This document shows, one piece after another, positions 15,525 through 22,822 of a stretch of DNA of 64,000 nt. Positions within the stretch are counted from its first letter, which is position 1. Every line of letters starts with the position of its first letter. The translations under genes and the position numbers were made by a program. The notes beneath the pieces are model-generated. The model ran no database searches and was not told the origin of the DNA. It saw only the letters and a list, made by a program, of their open reading frames with translations. Origin of the DNA: Lachnospiraceae bacterium G11. Lineage in GTDB: Bacteria; Bacillota; Clostridia; Lachnospirales; Lachnospiraceae. The stretch is from the NCBI GenBank assembly GCA_900103495.1, contig FMWZ01000004.1:1-64000 (forward strand), read 5' to 3'.

Positions 15525-17111
15525 ATGAAGAAAAGCATTTGCTTATGCGCTTGTTTAATCTTAATATGCGGACTTTTGAGCGGCTGTCACGGCAAGAGGG
15601 GCGGCAGTTCCTTTGCGGTGCCGGAAACCTTCGATGAGAGTAAGAACATTGAGATAACTTTCTGGGCCAAAAACGATACCAATAAGACCCAGACTGCCAT
15701 CTACAATAAGGCCATATCGGATTTCGAAAGCCTCTATCCGAACATTAAGGTCAACATGCGTTTATATACGGATTACGGCAAGATATATAACGACGTAATC
15801 ACCAATATTTCAACGGACACAACACCCAATGTGTGTATTACATATCCCGACCATATTGCCACGTATATTACGGGAAATAACACGGTAATTCCTCTGGATG
15901 ATCTGTTCCTTGATGAAAGATTCGGCCTTGGAGGAAGTGAGGTCAGATTCGATTCCGTAAGGGAAGAGGAGATTGTACCTGAATTCCTTGCTGAATGCGT
16001 GATTGGGGAGAACCATTACGCTCTACCCTTTATGCGTTCTACTGAGGCCTGCTATGTGAATAAAACCTTCGTTGAGAAGCTGGGATATACATTGCCTGAG
16101 ACTTTGACCTGGGACTTTGTGTGGGAAGTTTCTGAGGCTGCAATGGAGAAGGATGCTGACGGTAACTTTAAGATAAATGGCGGACAGGTTATGATTCCCT
16201 TTATCTACAAGTCAACGGATAACATGATGATTCAAAGCCTTAAGCAGCTGGATGCACCTTATTCCGACGAAGCCGGAAATGTACTTCTCTTTAACGACGA
16301 TACGAGAAAGATTCTTCAGACGGTGGCTGAACATACAAAAAACGGCGCTTTCTCCACCTTCAAAATATCCGGATATCCTGCAAATTTCCTTAATGCAGGA
16401 CAGTGTATATTCGCCATTGACTCCACTGCGGGAGCTACATGGATGGGAAGCAAAGCTCCTTTGGTTGATATAGCAAAGGAGAAGATTGTTGATTTTGACA
16501 CAGAGGTTATGACAATACCTCAGTTTGATCCCGCTAATCCCAAGATGATTTCCCAGGGACCTTCGGTCTGCGTGTTTAATAAGTCGGATTCCGATGTGGT
16601 TCTGGCTTCCTGGCTCTTTGCACAGTTCCTTATTACCAATGAGGTTCAGATAGCTTATTCGGAGACAGAGGGCTATGTTCCCGTAACCCTGAAGGCTCAG
16701 AATGCCGCCGAATACAAGGAATACCTTGAGGCGGAGGGAGAGGATGCGGATTTGCACTACGATGTGAAAATCAAAGCCGCAAAGCTTCTTATGGATAACA
16801 CGGCCAATACCTTCGTGACTCCGGTATTTAACGGTTCAACTTCGGTTCGAGATGCGGCAGGACAGCTTATTGAGAATGTTACTAAGGCTGTAAGAAGAAA
16901 GAAAACGGTGGATGACAAGTTTATTGACGCCACCTATGAAGAGGTGAAAGCCCTCTATCACCTGGATTCCGGTACTTCAGGTGCAGGGGGAGGAAAGAAG
17001 AGCTTAGGACCCCTTCCTTTTGCCTCAAAGACCCTTATCGGTGTCTTAATAGGAGCGTGGGTGGTAATCGGATTCTTTGCTGTAAAAGGTAAATTGAAAA
17101 AAGAAAAATAA
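15525..17111 (+). CDS. Sugar-binding lipoprotein with extra C-terminal membrane helix
   Basis: The 528-aa extracellular binding protein has a lipoprotein signal (MKKSICLCACLILICGLLS then Gly-Cys) and a family 1 solute-binding fold with ITFWAKNDTNKTQ and DFESLYPNIKVNMRL near the start. Unusually, the end carries a Gly/Ser linker, a hydrophobic stretch (about residues 500-522, LIGVLIGAWVVIGFFAV) and a KGKLKKEK tail, a second membrane anchor. ATG 15525 is preferred: AAAGGG lies six bases before it, while ATG 15519 touches that site. Last gene of the operon; no hydrolase is linked. Confidence 0.85.
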   Translation: MKKSICLCACLILICGLLSGCHGKRGGSSFAVPETFDESKNIEITFWAKNDTNKTQTAIYNKAISDFESLYPNIKVNMRLYTDYGKIYNDVITNISTDTTPNVCITYPDHIATYITGNNTVIPLDDLFLDERFGLGGSEVRFDSVREEEIVPEFLAECVIGENHYALPFMRSTEACYVNKTFVEKLGYTLPETLTWDFVWEVSEAAMEKDADGNFKINGGQVMIPFIYKSTDNMMIQSLKQLDAPYSDEAGNVLLFNDDTRKILQTVAEHTKNGAFSTFKISGYPANFLNAGQCIFAIDSTAGATWMGSKAPLVDIAKEKIVDFDTEVMTIPQFDPANPKMISQGPSVCVFNKSDSDVVLASWLFAQFLITNEVQIAYSETEGYVPVTLKAQNAAEYKEYLEAEGEDADLHYDVKIKAAKLLMDNTANTFVTPVFNGSTSVRDAAGQLIENVTKAVRRKKTVDDKFIDATYEEVKALYHLDSGTSGAGGGKKSLGPLPFASKTLIGVLIGAWVVIGFFAVKGKLKKEK

Positions 17112-17120
17112 GGACATAAT

Positions 17121-17148
17121 AAAAGGCTCCCGAACGGGAGCCTTAATT
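17121..17148. terminator. Bidirectional terminator between converging genes
   Basis: AAGGCTCCCG and CGGGAGCCTT are perfect ten-base arms around AA, with T-rich sequence on both strands (TTAATTT on plus; TTTTATTATG on minus). It sits between the sugar operon end (17111) and the converging symporter gene end (17155). Confidence 0.88.
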
Positions 17149-17154
17149 TGTGAT

Positions 17155-18417
17155 TTATGAAGCTAGTTCTTCGGCTTCGGCATTTTCTTCTTTTTCTAAC
17201 TTGCAGGTTCTTTGCATTGCCACTGAGCAGGCGATATCACCAAGAACGTTACAGCAGGTAGCGCCTGCATCCGCAAGGATGTTAATGCTTACGTACATGC
17301 CCATAACTCCGGCAGGAAGGCCTGCAATGGCTGAAAGAGCAGCGAAGGTAGCTATGGCAGAGTTGGGAACTCCGGGAGCTCCGATACTAAGCAGGGTGTT
17401 GCTTAAAAGAACTACTGCCAAAAGACCAAAGGATACTTCAACTCCGCAGGCATTTGCAAAGAAAACAATCATGAAGGACATAAGAATTGAAACCGCGTCC
17501 ATATTGATTGTTGCTCCAAGAGGAAGTGCCAGGGAAGAAATTTCGTTGGATACACCAAGTTCATCTGCGCATCTCTTACTGATGGGAAGAGTAGCTGAAC
17601 TTGAAGCGGTTCCGAAGGCATTAAGAGCAGCGGGAAGTACAGTAACAAAGAAGTCTTTTATACTGAATTTACCGATGAGTCTTACAATAACAACACCGTA
17701 AACAACTACGATGTATATAAACATTGTAAGATACAAAGCGCCGAGAACCGAAGCAAGAGAGAGGATGGTTTTAAGGCCGTTGGCATGAACCATACCTGCA
17801 ACGGAACAAAGAACTCCAAGAGGAGTTATATACATAACAACAGAAACTACCTTAACGGCGATTTCATTAACTGAAACGCAAAGATCGATAAAGGGTTTGG
17901 CTTTCTTTCCAAGGGATACACAGGCAACACCTACGATGATTGCGAAGGCCAGTACCTGAAGCATGTTGCCGTTGGCAAAAGCTGCAAAGGGATTGGAAGG
18001 AATCAGATCTCTTATGGTATCAAGAAGTCCTGTGAAGGGAGCTGCCTCCACATCGGCTTCCATAAGTTCAATGGTTACTCCTTTACCTATTCCCAAAGCT
18101 TTGGGAAGGACCAGTCCGATAAGACTGGCAAAGAGTGTTGTGCCTACGAAATAAAGAAGTGCCTGTCCGCCTACTTTACCGGTGGCAGAGATGCTTCCTA
18201 TGGATGTGATTCCCACAACCAAAGAGCAGAATACCAAGGGAAAAATCATCAGGGTCAAAGCGTGAAGATAAACAGTGCTGATGAAGCTTGTGATGTTTAT
18301 CGCCCAGTCGGGAATCACGAGACCTAAGATGCCGCCGAGGATTAAGCCTGCAAAGATTGCAAGACTAAGCCATAGGGCCTTCTTGTTAAGGGGATGGGGT
18401 TGGGTTGTGTTAGCCAT
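17155..18417 (-). CDS. Dicarboxylate/amino acid:cation symporter (DAACS family)
   Basis: The 420-aa membrane protein has about eight hydrophobic helices and two re-entrant loops. It shows the serine-rich hairpin GTASSSATLPISKRCADELGV and the conserved LPLGATINMDA motif of GltP/GltT/SstT/DctA transporters. Members import glutamate, aspartate, serine, cystine or C4-dicarboxylates with Na+ or H+. The start at 18417 is supported by GGAGGAAAG six bases upstream; the longer frame to 18459 lacks a site. It follows metY on the same strand, so an amino acid substrate linked to sulfur metabolism is possible but not shown. Confidence 0.92.
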   Translation of the reverse strand: MANTTQPHPLNKKALWLSLAIFAGLILGGILGLVIPDWAINITSFISTVYLHALTLMIFPLVFCSLVVGITSIGSISATGKVGGQALLYFVGTTLFASLIGLVLPKALGIGKGVTIELMEADVEAAPFTGLLDTIRDLIPSNPFAAFANGNMLQVLAFAIIVGVACVSLGKKAKPFIDLCVSVNEIAVKVVSVVMYITPLGVLCSVAGMVHANGLKTILSLASVLGALYLTMFIYIVVVYGVVIVRLIGKFSIKDFFVTVLPAALNAFGTASSSATLPISKRCADELGVSNEISSLALPLGATINMDAVSILMSFMIVFFANACGVEVSFGLLAVVLLSNTLLSIGAPGVPNSAIATFAALSAIAGLPAGVMGMYVSINILADAGATCCNVLGDIACSVAMQRTCKLEKEENAEAEELAS

Positions 18418-18526
18418 TTTTCTTTCCTCCAAACGATATAATCCGGCCCCGTTACCCAAATGGGGGCGCCGGAGCCGGAATTTGTAATGTAGTTATAACT
18501 ATTCAAAACAATAGTCAGTATCCATT

Positions 18527-19810
18527 TTATATCGCTGCGAAGCCTTTTTCAAGGTCTGCGATGATATCGTCTACATGCTCTGTACCAATGGAGAGACGAA
18601 TTGTGCTCTCAAAGATTCCCTGATCCTCAAGCTCTTCTTTGGAAAGCTGTGAGTGAGTGGTGGAAGCGGGATGGATAACAAGGCTCTTAACATCAGCAAC
18701 GTTTGCAAGGAGTGAGAAGATTTCCAAGGCATCGATGAACTTCCATGCTTCTTCTCTGCCGCCCTTGATGTCGAAGGTGAAGATTGAACCGCCACCGTTA
18801 GGGAAGTACTTCTTGTAGAGCTCATGCTGGGGATGGCTCTCGATTGAAGGGTGGTTAATGTTTGTAACCTTAGGATTCTTCTTAAGGAACTCGATTACCT
18901 TCTTAGTGTTCTCAGCGTGTCTGTCAAGTCTCAATGAAAGTGTTTCAACTCCCTGTAAAAGAAGGAAAGCATTGAAAGGTGAGATTGATGCGCCGGTATC
19001 TCTTAAGAGAATAGCACGGACATAGGTAATAAATGCTGCATTTCCAACTGCATCTGCAAAGGAGATTCCGTGGTAGCTGGGGTTGGCCTTTGCGATGGGA
19101 GCGTACTTGTCTGCGTTCTTTGCCCAGTCAAACTTACCTGAATCAACGATTATGCCGCCGAGGGTTGTGCCGTGACCGCCAAGGAACTTGGTTGCTGAGT
19201 GAACAACGATATCTGCACCGTGCTCAATGGGACGGATGAGATAGGGTGTACCGAAGGTGTTATCAATAGCAACAGGGATATTGTTTGCATGTGCAATTTC
19301 AGAAATCGCATCGATATCAGGAATATCACTGTTGGGGTTACCAAGGGTCTCAAGGAAGATAACTTTGGTGTTGGGTCTTATTGCAGCTTTAACTTCATCG
19401 AGATTATGGATATCAACGAAGGTTGTCTCAATACCATAGTTGGGAAGTGTGTGTGCAAGAAGGTTGTAGGAGCCACCGTAGATGCTCTTCTGAGCTACAA
19501 CGTGATCACCTTTCTGTGCCAAAGCTTCGATGGTGTAGGAGATAGCAGCTGCACCTGATGCAAGTGCCAAAGCTCCGATACCGCCTTCCAAAGCTGCAAC
19601 TCTTTTCTCAAGAACATCCTGAGTTGAGTTTGTAAGTCTTCCGTAGATATTGCCGGGATCTGCAAGACCGAAACGGTCAGCAGCGTGTTTGCTGTTATGG
19701 AATACATAAGATGTTGTCTGGTAAATGGGAACGGCTCTGGAATCTGTGGTGGGGTCTGCCTGTTCCTGTCCTACGTGTAACTGTAATGTCTCAAATTTAT
19801 AATTGCTCAT
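18527..19810 (-). CDS. metY: O-acetylhomoserine sulfhydrylase (homocysteine synthase)
   Basis: The 427-aa Cys/Met-metabolism PLP enzyme begins KFETLQLHVGQEQADPTTDSRA and has YGRLTNSTQDVLEKRVAALEGG, the PLP-binding YGGSYNL region, and the Schiff-base lysine in VVHSATKFLGGHGTTLGG. Length and the extra segment around residues 230-265 fit the MetY/OAH sulfhydrylase group better than cystathionine gamma-synthase. It makes homocysteine from O-acetylhomoserine and sulfide. ATG 19810 follows GAAAGGAG. A LysR gene lies just upstream on the same strand, with a LysR box between them. Confidence 0.93.
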   Translation of the reverse strand: MSNYKFETLQLHVGQEQADPTTDSRAVPIYQTTSYVFHNSKHAADRFGLADPGNIYGRLTNSTQDVLEKRVAALEGGIGALALASGAAAISYTIEALAQKGDHVVAQKSIYGGSYNLLAHTLPNYGIETTFVDIHNLDEVKAAIRPNTKVIFLETLGNPNSDIPDIDAISEIAHANNIPVAIDNTFGTPYLIRPIEHGADIVVHSATKFLGGHGTTLGGIIVDSGKFDWAKNADKYAPIAKANPSYHGISFADAVGNAAFITYVRAILLRDTGASISPFNAFLLLQGVETLSLRLDRHAENTKKVIEFLKKNPKVTNINHPSIESHPQHELYKKYFPNGGGSIFTFDIKGGREEAWKFIDALEIFSLLANVADVKSLVIHPASTTHSQLSKEELEDQGIFESTIRLSIGTEHVDDIIADLEKGFAAI

Positions 19811-19849
19811 TTTAATGAACTCCTTTCGTGTGAGTTATTTCATATACCC

Positions 19850-19917
19850 ATCATATAGGTAGGTAAAAGAACTGTCCAATACACGAAAGCGATACTCAGT
19901 TATAGGCTGAATCTATA
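19850..19917 (-). promoter_or_regulatory. metY promoter with LysR-type box
   Basis: On the minus strand, -35 TTGGAC (19874-19879) and -10 TATGAT (19850-19855) are 18 bases apart. The perfect inverted repeat TATAG-N7-CTATA (19901-19917), a T-N11-A LysR-type box, is centred about 66 bases before the predicted start point, the usual activating position for LysR proteins. The adjacent LysR regulator is the likely ligand-dependent activator; inference. Confidence 0.68.
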
Positions 19918-19952
19918 ACAAAATACCTCGGCTATAGTTAAACGCCGAGGTA
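19918..19952 (-). terminator. Intrinsic terminator of the LysR gene
   Basis: On the minus strand TACCTCGGC and GCCGAGGTA form a nine-base stem followed by TTTTGTT. The stop codon of the LysR gene lies in the loop, so the stem begins within the coding sequence. Confidence 0.85.
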
Positions 19953-20855
19953 CTTTTTGATTTCTTCTATATAAAGGAGCGCTACCTTGCTTGGTATCAT
20001 GTCCTTCTTTATTATGTAGCCGATTTCCATTCGGCTTGCTATGTCCGGATCATCCGGCTCAAAGGGAACAGCCACATATTCCGGACCGTTTATCTCTTCA
20101 CATATGATGCCGGAGCAGAGAGTGTATCCGTTAAGCCCCACCATAAGGTTAAGCATTGTTGCTCTGTCGTTGGCCTTGATTGTTCGACTGTATTCAGCGG
20201 TTGATAAGATTTCCTCCGCCAGATAGAAGGAACCGGTGGAACCCTGTTCAAAGGAGAGACAAGGGTAGTCAGCCAAATCAGTGAAGTGTATTTTCTTTTT
20301 CTTAGCCAGCGGATGGCCCTTCCACATATATACATAGGCTTCACAGTCAATCAGATGATGAAACTCCAAAGAGTTGGTACTCAGTATTTTATTTATGGCC
20401 CTTCTGTTGAAGTCACTAAGATACAGGATACCTAACTCGCTTCGCCCCGTAGCCACATCGTCAATGACTTCTCTGGTTTTGGTTTCTCTTATGGCAAAAT
20501 CGTATTCATCTCCTTCGAGGCGTTTTACCATCTCCACAAAGCTCTTTACAGCGAAAGAGTAGTGTTGTGCGGAGATACCGAATTTTTTCCTAAGGCCCCC
20601 TTCTCCTGTGTACTTCTCAAGAAGCCTTTCGTATTGCTGGTAGACCTGTCTGGCATGCTGGATAAATTCCTCGCCGTCATTTGTTAAGGTGACTCCGCGG
20701 CCGCTTCTGTTAAATATTGTTATTCCAAGTTCCTTTTCCAGTTCCTGAATTGCACTGGTAAGGGAGGGCTGAGAGATGTAGAGCACCTCTGATGCTTTGT
20801 TGAATGAACCCATTTCGGATATGGTTATTACGTAATTTAACTGTTGCACGGTCAT
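19938..20855 (-). CDS. LysR-family transcriptional regulator
   Basis: The 305-aa protein has the N-terminal LysR helix-turn-helix (MTVQQLNYVITISEMGSFNKASEVLYISQPSLTS split over residues 1-34) with ALxxSQ-like recognition region. The effector-binding domain (about 90-300) includes an EQGSTGSFYLAEEIL segment. It lies directly upstream of metY with a LysR box at the expected position, so regulation of homocysteine/methionine synthesis in response to a sulfur metabolite, as for CmbR/YtlI/CysB-like proteins, is likely but inferred. Its own promoter is at 20889-20917. Confidence 0.9.
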   Translation of the reverse strand: MTVQQLNYVITISEMGSFNKASEVLYISQPSLTSAIQELEKELGITIFNRSGRGVTLTNDGEEFIQHARQVYQQYERLLEKYTGEGGLRKKFGISAQHYSFAVKSFVEMVKRLEGDEYDFAIRETKTREVIDDVATGRSELGILYLSDFNRRAINKILSTNSLEFHHLIDCEAYVYMWKGHPLAKKKKIHFTDLADYPCLSFEQGSTGSFYLAEEILSTAEYSRTIKANDRATMLNLMVGLNGYTLCSGIICEEINGPEYVAVPFEPDDPDIASRMEIGYIIKKDMIPSKVALLYIEEIKKYLGV

Positions 20856-20888
20856 GTCAGATACCTCACAGTGGCAAATTTTGGTTGA

Positions 20889-20917
20889 ATACTATCAATT
20901 AATATATACCTTGTCAA
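20889..20917 (-). promoter_or_regulatory. Promoter of the LysR gene
   Basis: On the minus strand, consensus -35 TTGACA (20912-20917) and -10 TAGTAT (20889-20894) are 17 bases apart, about 34 bases before the start codon. Confidence 0.7.
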
Positions 20918-20937
20918 TATTGTATCAAAAATAGTAA

Positions 20938-20966
20938 TTGTATTTTACAATATTTTTTACTATAAT
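20938..20966 (+). promoter_or_regulatory. Promoter of the OB-fold-like lipoprotein gene
   Basis: -35 TTGTAT (20938-20943) and perfect -10 TATAAT (20961-20966) are 17 bases apart, 50 bases before the ATG, which has AGGAGG upstream. Confidence 0.75.
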
Positions 20967-21016
20967 CGGTTTGCATGGAATAAACATAACATAGTCATGC
21001 AAATAGGAGGAACATT

Positions 21017-21805
21017 ATGAAGAAAACATTAGCATTGGTTTTGACACTTGCTCTTGGTATTTCACTCGTAGCATGTGGCAAGGAAGAGGCACCTGCTACT
21101 GAGGAGCCTGCAGCTGAGACAACAGAAGCAACTGTTGAAGAGCCCGCTGCTGAAGCAACTGAGGAAGCTGCTACTGAAGAGCCTGCAAATGAAGATGCAG
21201 CCGGAGATGTTATGTCTTACGCTGATTTCGTTGCAGCTGATCTTGACACAGAAGTTGTAGTTGAGACATATGTACAGGCTAAGCAGTCATGGTGGGAAGA
21301 CAAAGCTACCATCTATACACAGAATGAGGACGGAGCATTCTTCATCTATGAGATGGCTTGCTCTGAGGATGATTACGCAAAGCTTACAGAGGGTACAAAG
21401 ATTAAAGTTACCGGTGTTAAGTCTGAGTGGTCAGGTGAAGTTGAGATCGTTGACGCTACATTCGAAATCGAGGATGGCAACTTCGTTGCTGCACCCGTTG
21501 ATGTAACAGACCTTCTTGGCAAGGACGAGCTCATCGAGAAGCAGAACCAGCTTGTATCTTTCACAGATTTAACTGTTAAGTCTGTTGCTTTCAAGAACGA
21601 TCAGCCCGGCGATGACATCTATGTTACATTCGAGAAGGATGGCAACGAGCTTAGCGCTTGCCTTGAGTACTACCTTAACGGCAGCGATGAGGAGTTCTAC
21701 AATCTTGTAAGCGGTCTTGAAGAGGGCGCTACAGTTGATGTAGAGGGATTCCTTTACTGGTACGAGGGAGCTAACCCTCACATCACAAAAGTTACTGTAA
21801 AGTAA
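21017..21805 (+). CDS. Secreted lipoprotein, possible OB-fold domain
   Basis: The 262-aa protein has a signal peptide and lipobox (SLVAC, Cys near residue 19) and a long Glu/Thr/Ala-rich linker with repeated EEPAAE units to about residue 60. A beta-rich domain follows (VVVETYVQAKQSWW, TEGTKIKVTGVKSEWSGEVEI). The alternation of short strands with a GTKIKVTGV segment resembles OB-fold nucleic-acid-type modules seen in exported nucleases, but no catalytic motif is present. It is monocistronic with its own promoter and terminator. Function unknown. Confidence 0.7.
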   Translation: MKKTLALVLTLALGISLVACGKEEAPATEEPAAETTEATVEEPAAEATEEAATEEPANEDAAGDVMSYADFVAADLDTEVVVETYVQAKQSWWEDKATIYTQNEDGAFFIYEMACSEDDYAKLTEGTKIKVTGVKSEWSGEVEIVDATFEIEDGNFVAAPVDVTDLLGKDELIEKQNQLVSFTDLTVKSVAFKNDQPGDDIYVTFEKDGNELSACLEYYLNGSDEEFYNLVSGLEEGATVDVEGFLYWYEGANPHITKVTVK

Positions 21806-21820
21806 TTAATTGAGATTTCG

Positions 21821-21849
21821 AAGAGACGGTCGTTGACCGTCTCTTTTTT
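21821..21849 (+). terminator. Intrinsic terminator
   Basis: AAGAGACGGTC and GACCGTCTCTT form a perfect eleven-base stem around loop GTT, followed by T residues. It separates the lipoprotein gene from the FRG gene. Confidence 0.93.
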
Positions 21850-21894
21850 CGTGCTAAAATAGAGATATAATTCATTTATGATTGGAGATTAGCC

Positions 21895-22698
21895 ATGATT
21901 AAAGAGGTTCATATTGATACACTTGAAGAGCTTTTGCCTTTGCTGACGGAACAGGAATACAGGCCTGATCTGGACAGAAACAGAAGCTCTTATATTTATA
22001 GAGGAATGTCGGATGCATCATTTAAGATGTATACCAGCTTGAGCCGAAACTGCAAGGATTTGCAGAAGACTTTGGAGCCGGCTATTTTGGAGAACTTTGC
22101 AAAGTATGCCATCAATGATGAGCCCTCCATCGGACAGTCGGTTTGGAGACAGATGATTCTTGGACAGCATTATGGCCTTCCCACAAGACTTCTTGACTGG
22201 ACTCAGTCAGCACTGGTGGGTCTTAATTTCGCTGTGACCGAAGAAGACAACCAGGATATGGATAAGCATGACTGTGCCGTATGGCGTATCAATATGTCAG
22301 AGATGGTCAATCATCTTCCGGATCCCTATAAGGATGCGGTTAATGCGAAGCACTCGACAATATTTACAGTTGATATGCTTAAGGAGATTACCGGAAACAG
22401 CTTAAGGCAGTACGACATGGATATGCGTGACACTTCCATGGTTATCATTGAGCCGCCTTCACTTAATCAGAGAATAATTAATCAGCACTCATTCTTTGCG
22501 GTTGTACCCATGGGCATCAGGGATATTGAGCAGTTCCTGTCTGACAACACCAAGGATACGGTTAAGTATGTGATCGATAAAAAGCTTCGCTGGAGGGTAA
22601 GAGATATGCTTGACCAGCTTAACATGAGTGAGCGAATTGTGTATCCCGGTTTGGATGGTTTATCCAAGTGGATTGCAAGGCATTATTATGTAAAATAA
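21895..22698 (+). CDS. FRG domain-containing protein
   Basis: The 267-aa protein carries the FRG pattern: YIYRGMSDASFKMYTSLSR near residues 32-50, and QHYGLPTRLLDWTQSALVGLNFAV near 92-115. The FRG domain is named for conserved Phe, Arg and Gly residues; its biochemical activity is not established. No signal peptide or membrane helix is seen, so it should be cytoplasmic. ATG 21895 follows GGAGA. A TATAAT at 21866-21871 may be its -10. It stands alone between a terminator and the signalling block. Confidence 0.82.
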   Translation: MIKEVHIDTLEELLPLLTEQEYRPDLDRNRSSYIYRGMSDASFKMYTSLSRNCKDLQKTLEPAILENFAKYAINDEPSIGQSVWRQMILGQHYGLPTRLLDWTQSALVGLNFAVTEEDNQDMDKHDCAVWRINMSEMVNHLPDPYKDAVNAKHSTIFTVDMLKEITGNSLRQYDMDMRDTSMVIIEPPSLNQRIINQHSFFAVVPMGIRDIEQFLSDNTKDTVKYVIDKKLRWRVRDMLDQLNMSERIVYPGLDGLSKWIARHYYVK

Positions 22699-22822
22699 TT
22701 ATTTCTTTTGCATATAAGTGTGGTAAAATTGTAAGTAATATAAAGGTGCCGGATATAAGGGCGCATACTTTCAGGGGAGTTTCTCAGAGGCATTTTTAAG
22801 TGTTCGTTCGGAGGAATACAAG

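Noticed and set aside
17150-17701. Plus-strand 183-codon frame over the symporter gene
   Set aside because: Ala/Pro/Arg-rich antisense frame of a conserved transporter gene; begins inside the terminator region.
18425-18500. GC-rich inverted repeat between metY and the symporter gene as terminator
   Set aside because: CCGG-CCCC/GGGG-CCGG can pair but no T tract follows, so read-through is likely.
19851-19868. Rrf2-type operator before metY (CCTACCTATATGATGGG on minus)
   Set aside because: Only the CCTA half resembles the malY/cysK element; the TTGAC core and TAGG half are missing.
22699-22822. c-di-GMP riboswitch before the first HD-GYP gene
   Set aside because: The gap has GC-rich blocks but not the conserved GEMM-I sequence or its paired stems; nothing else convincing seen.
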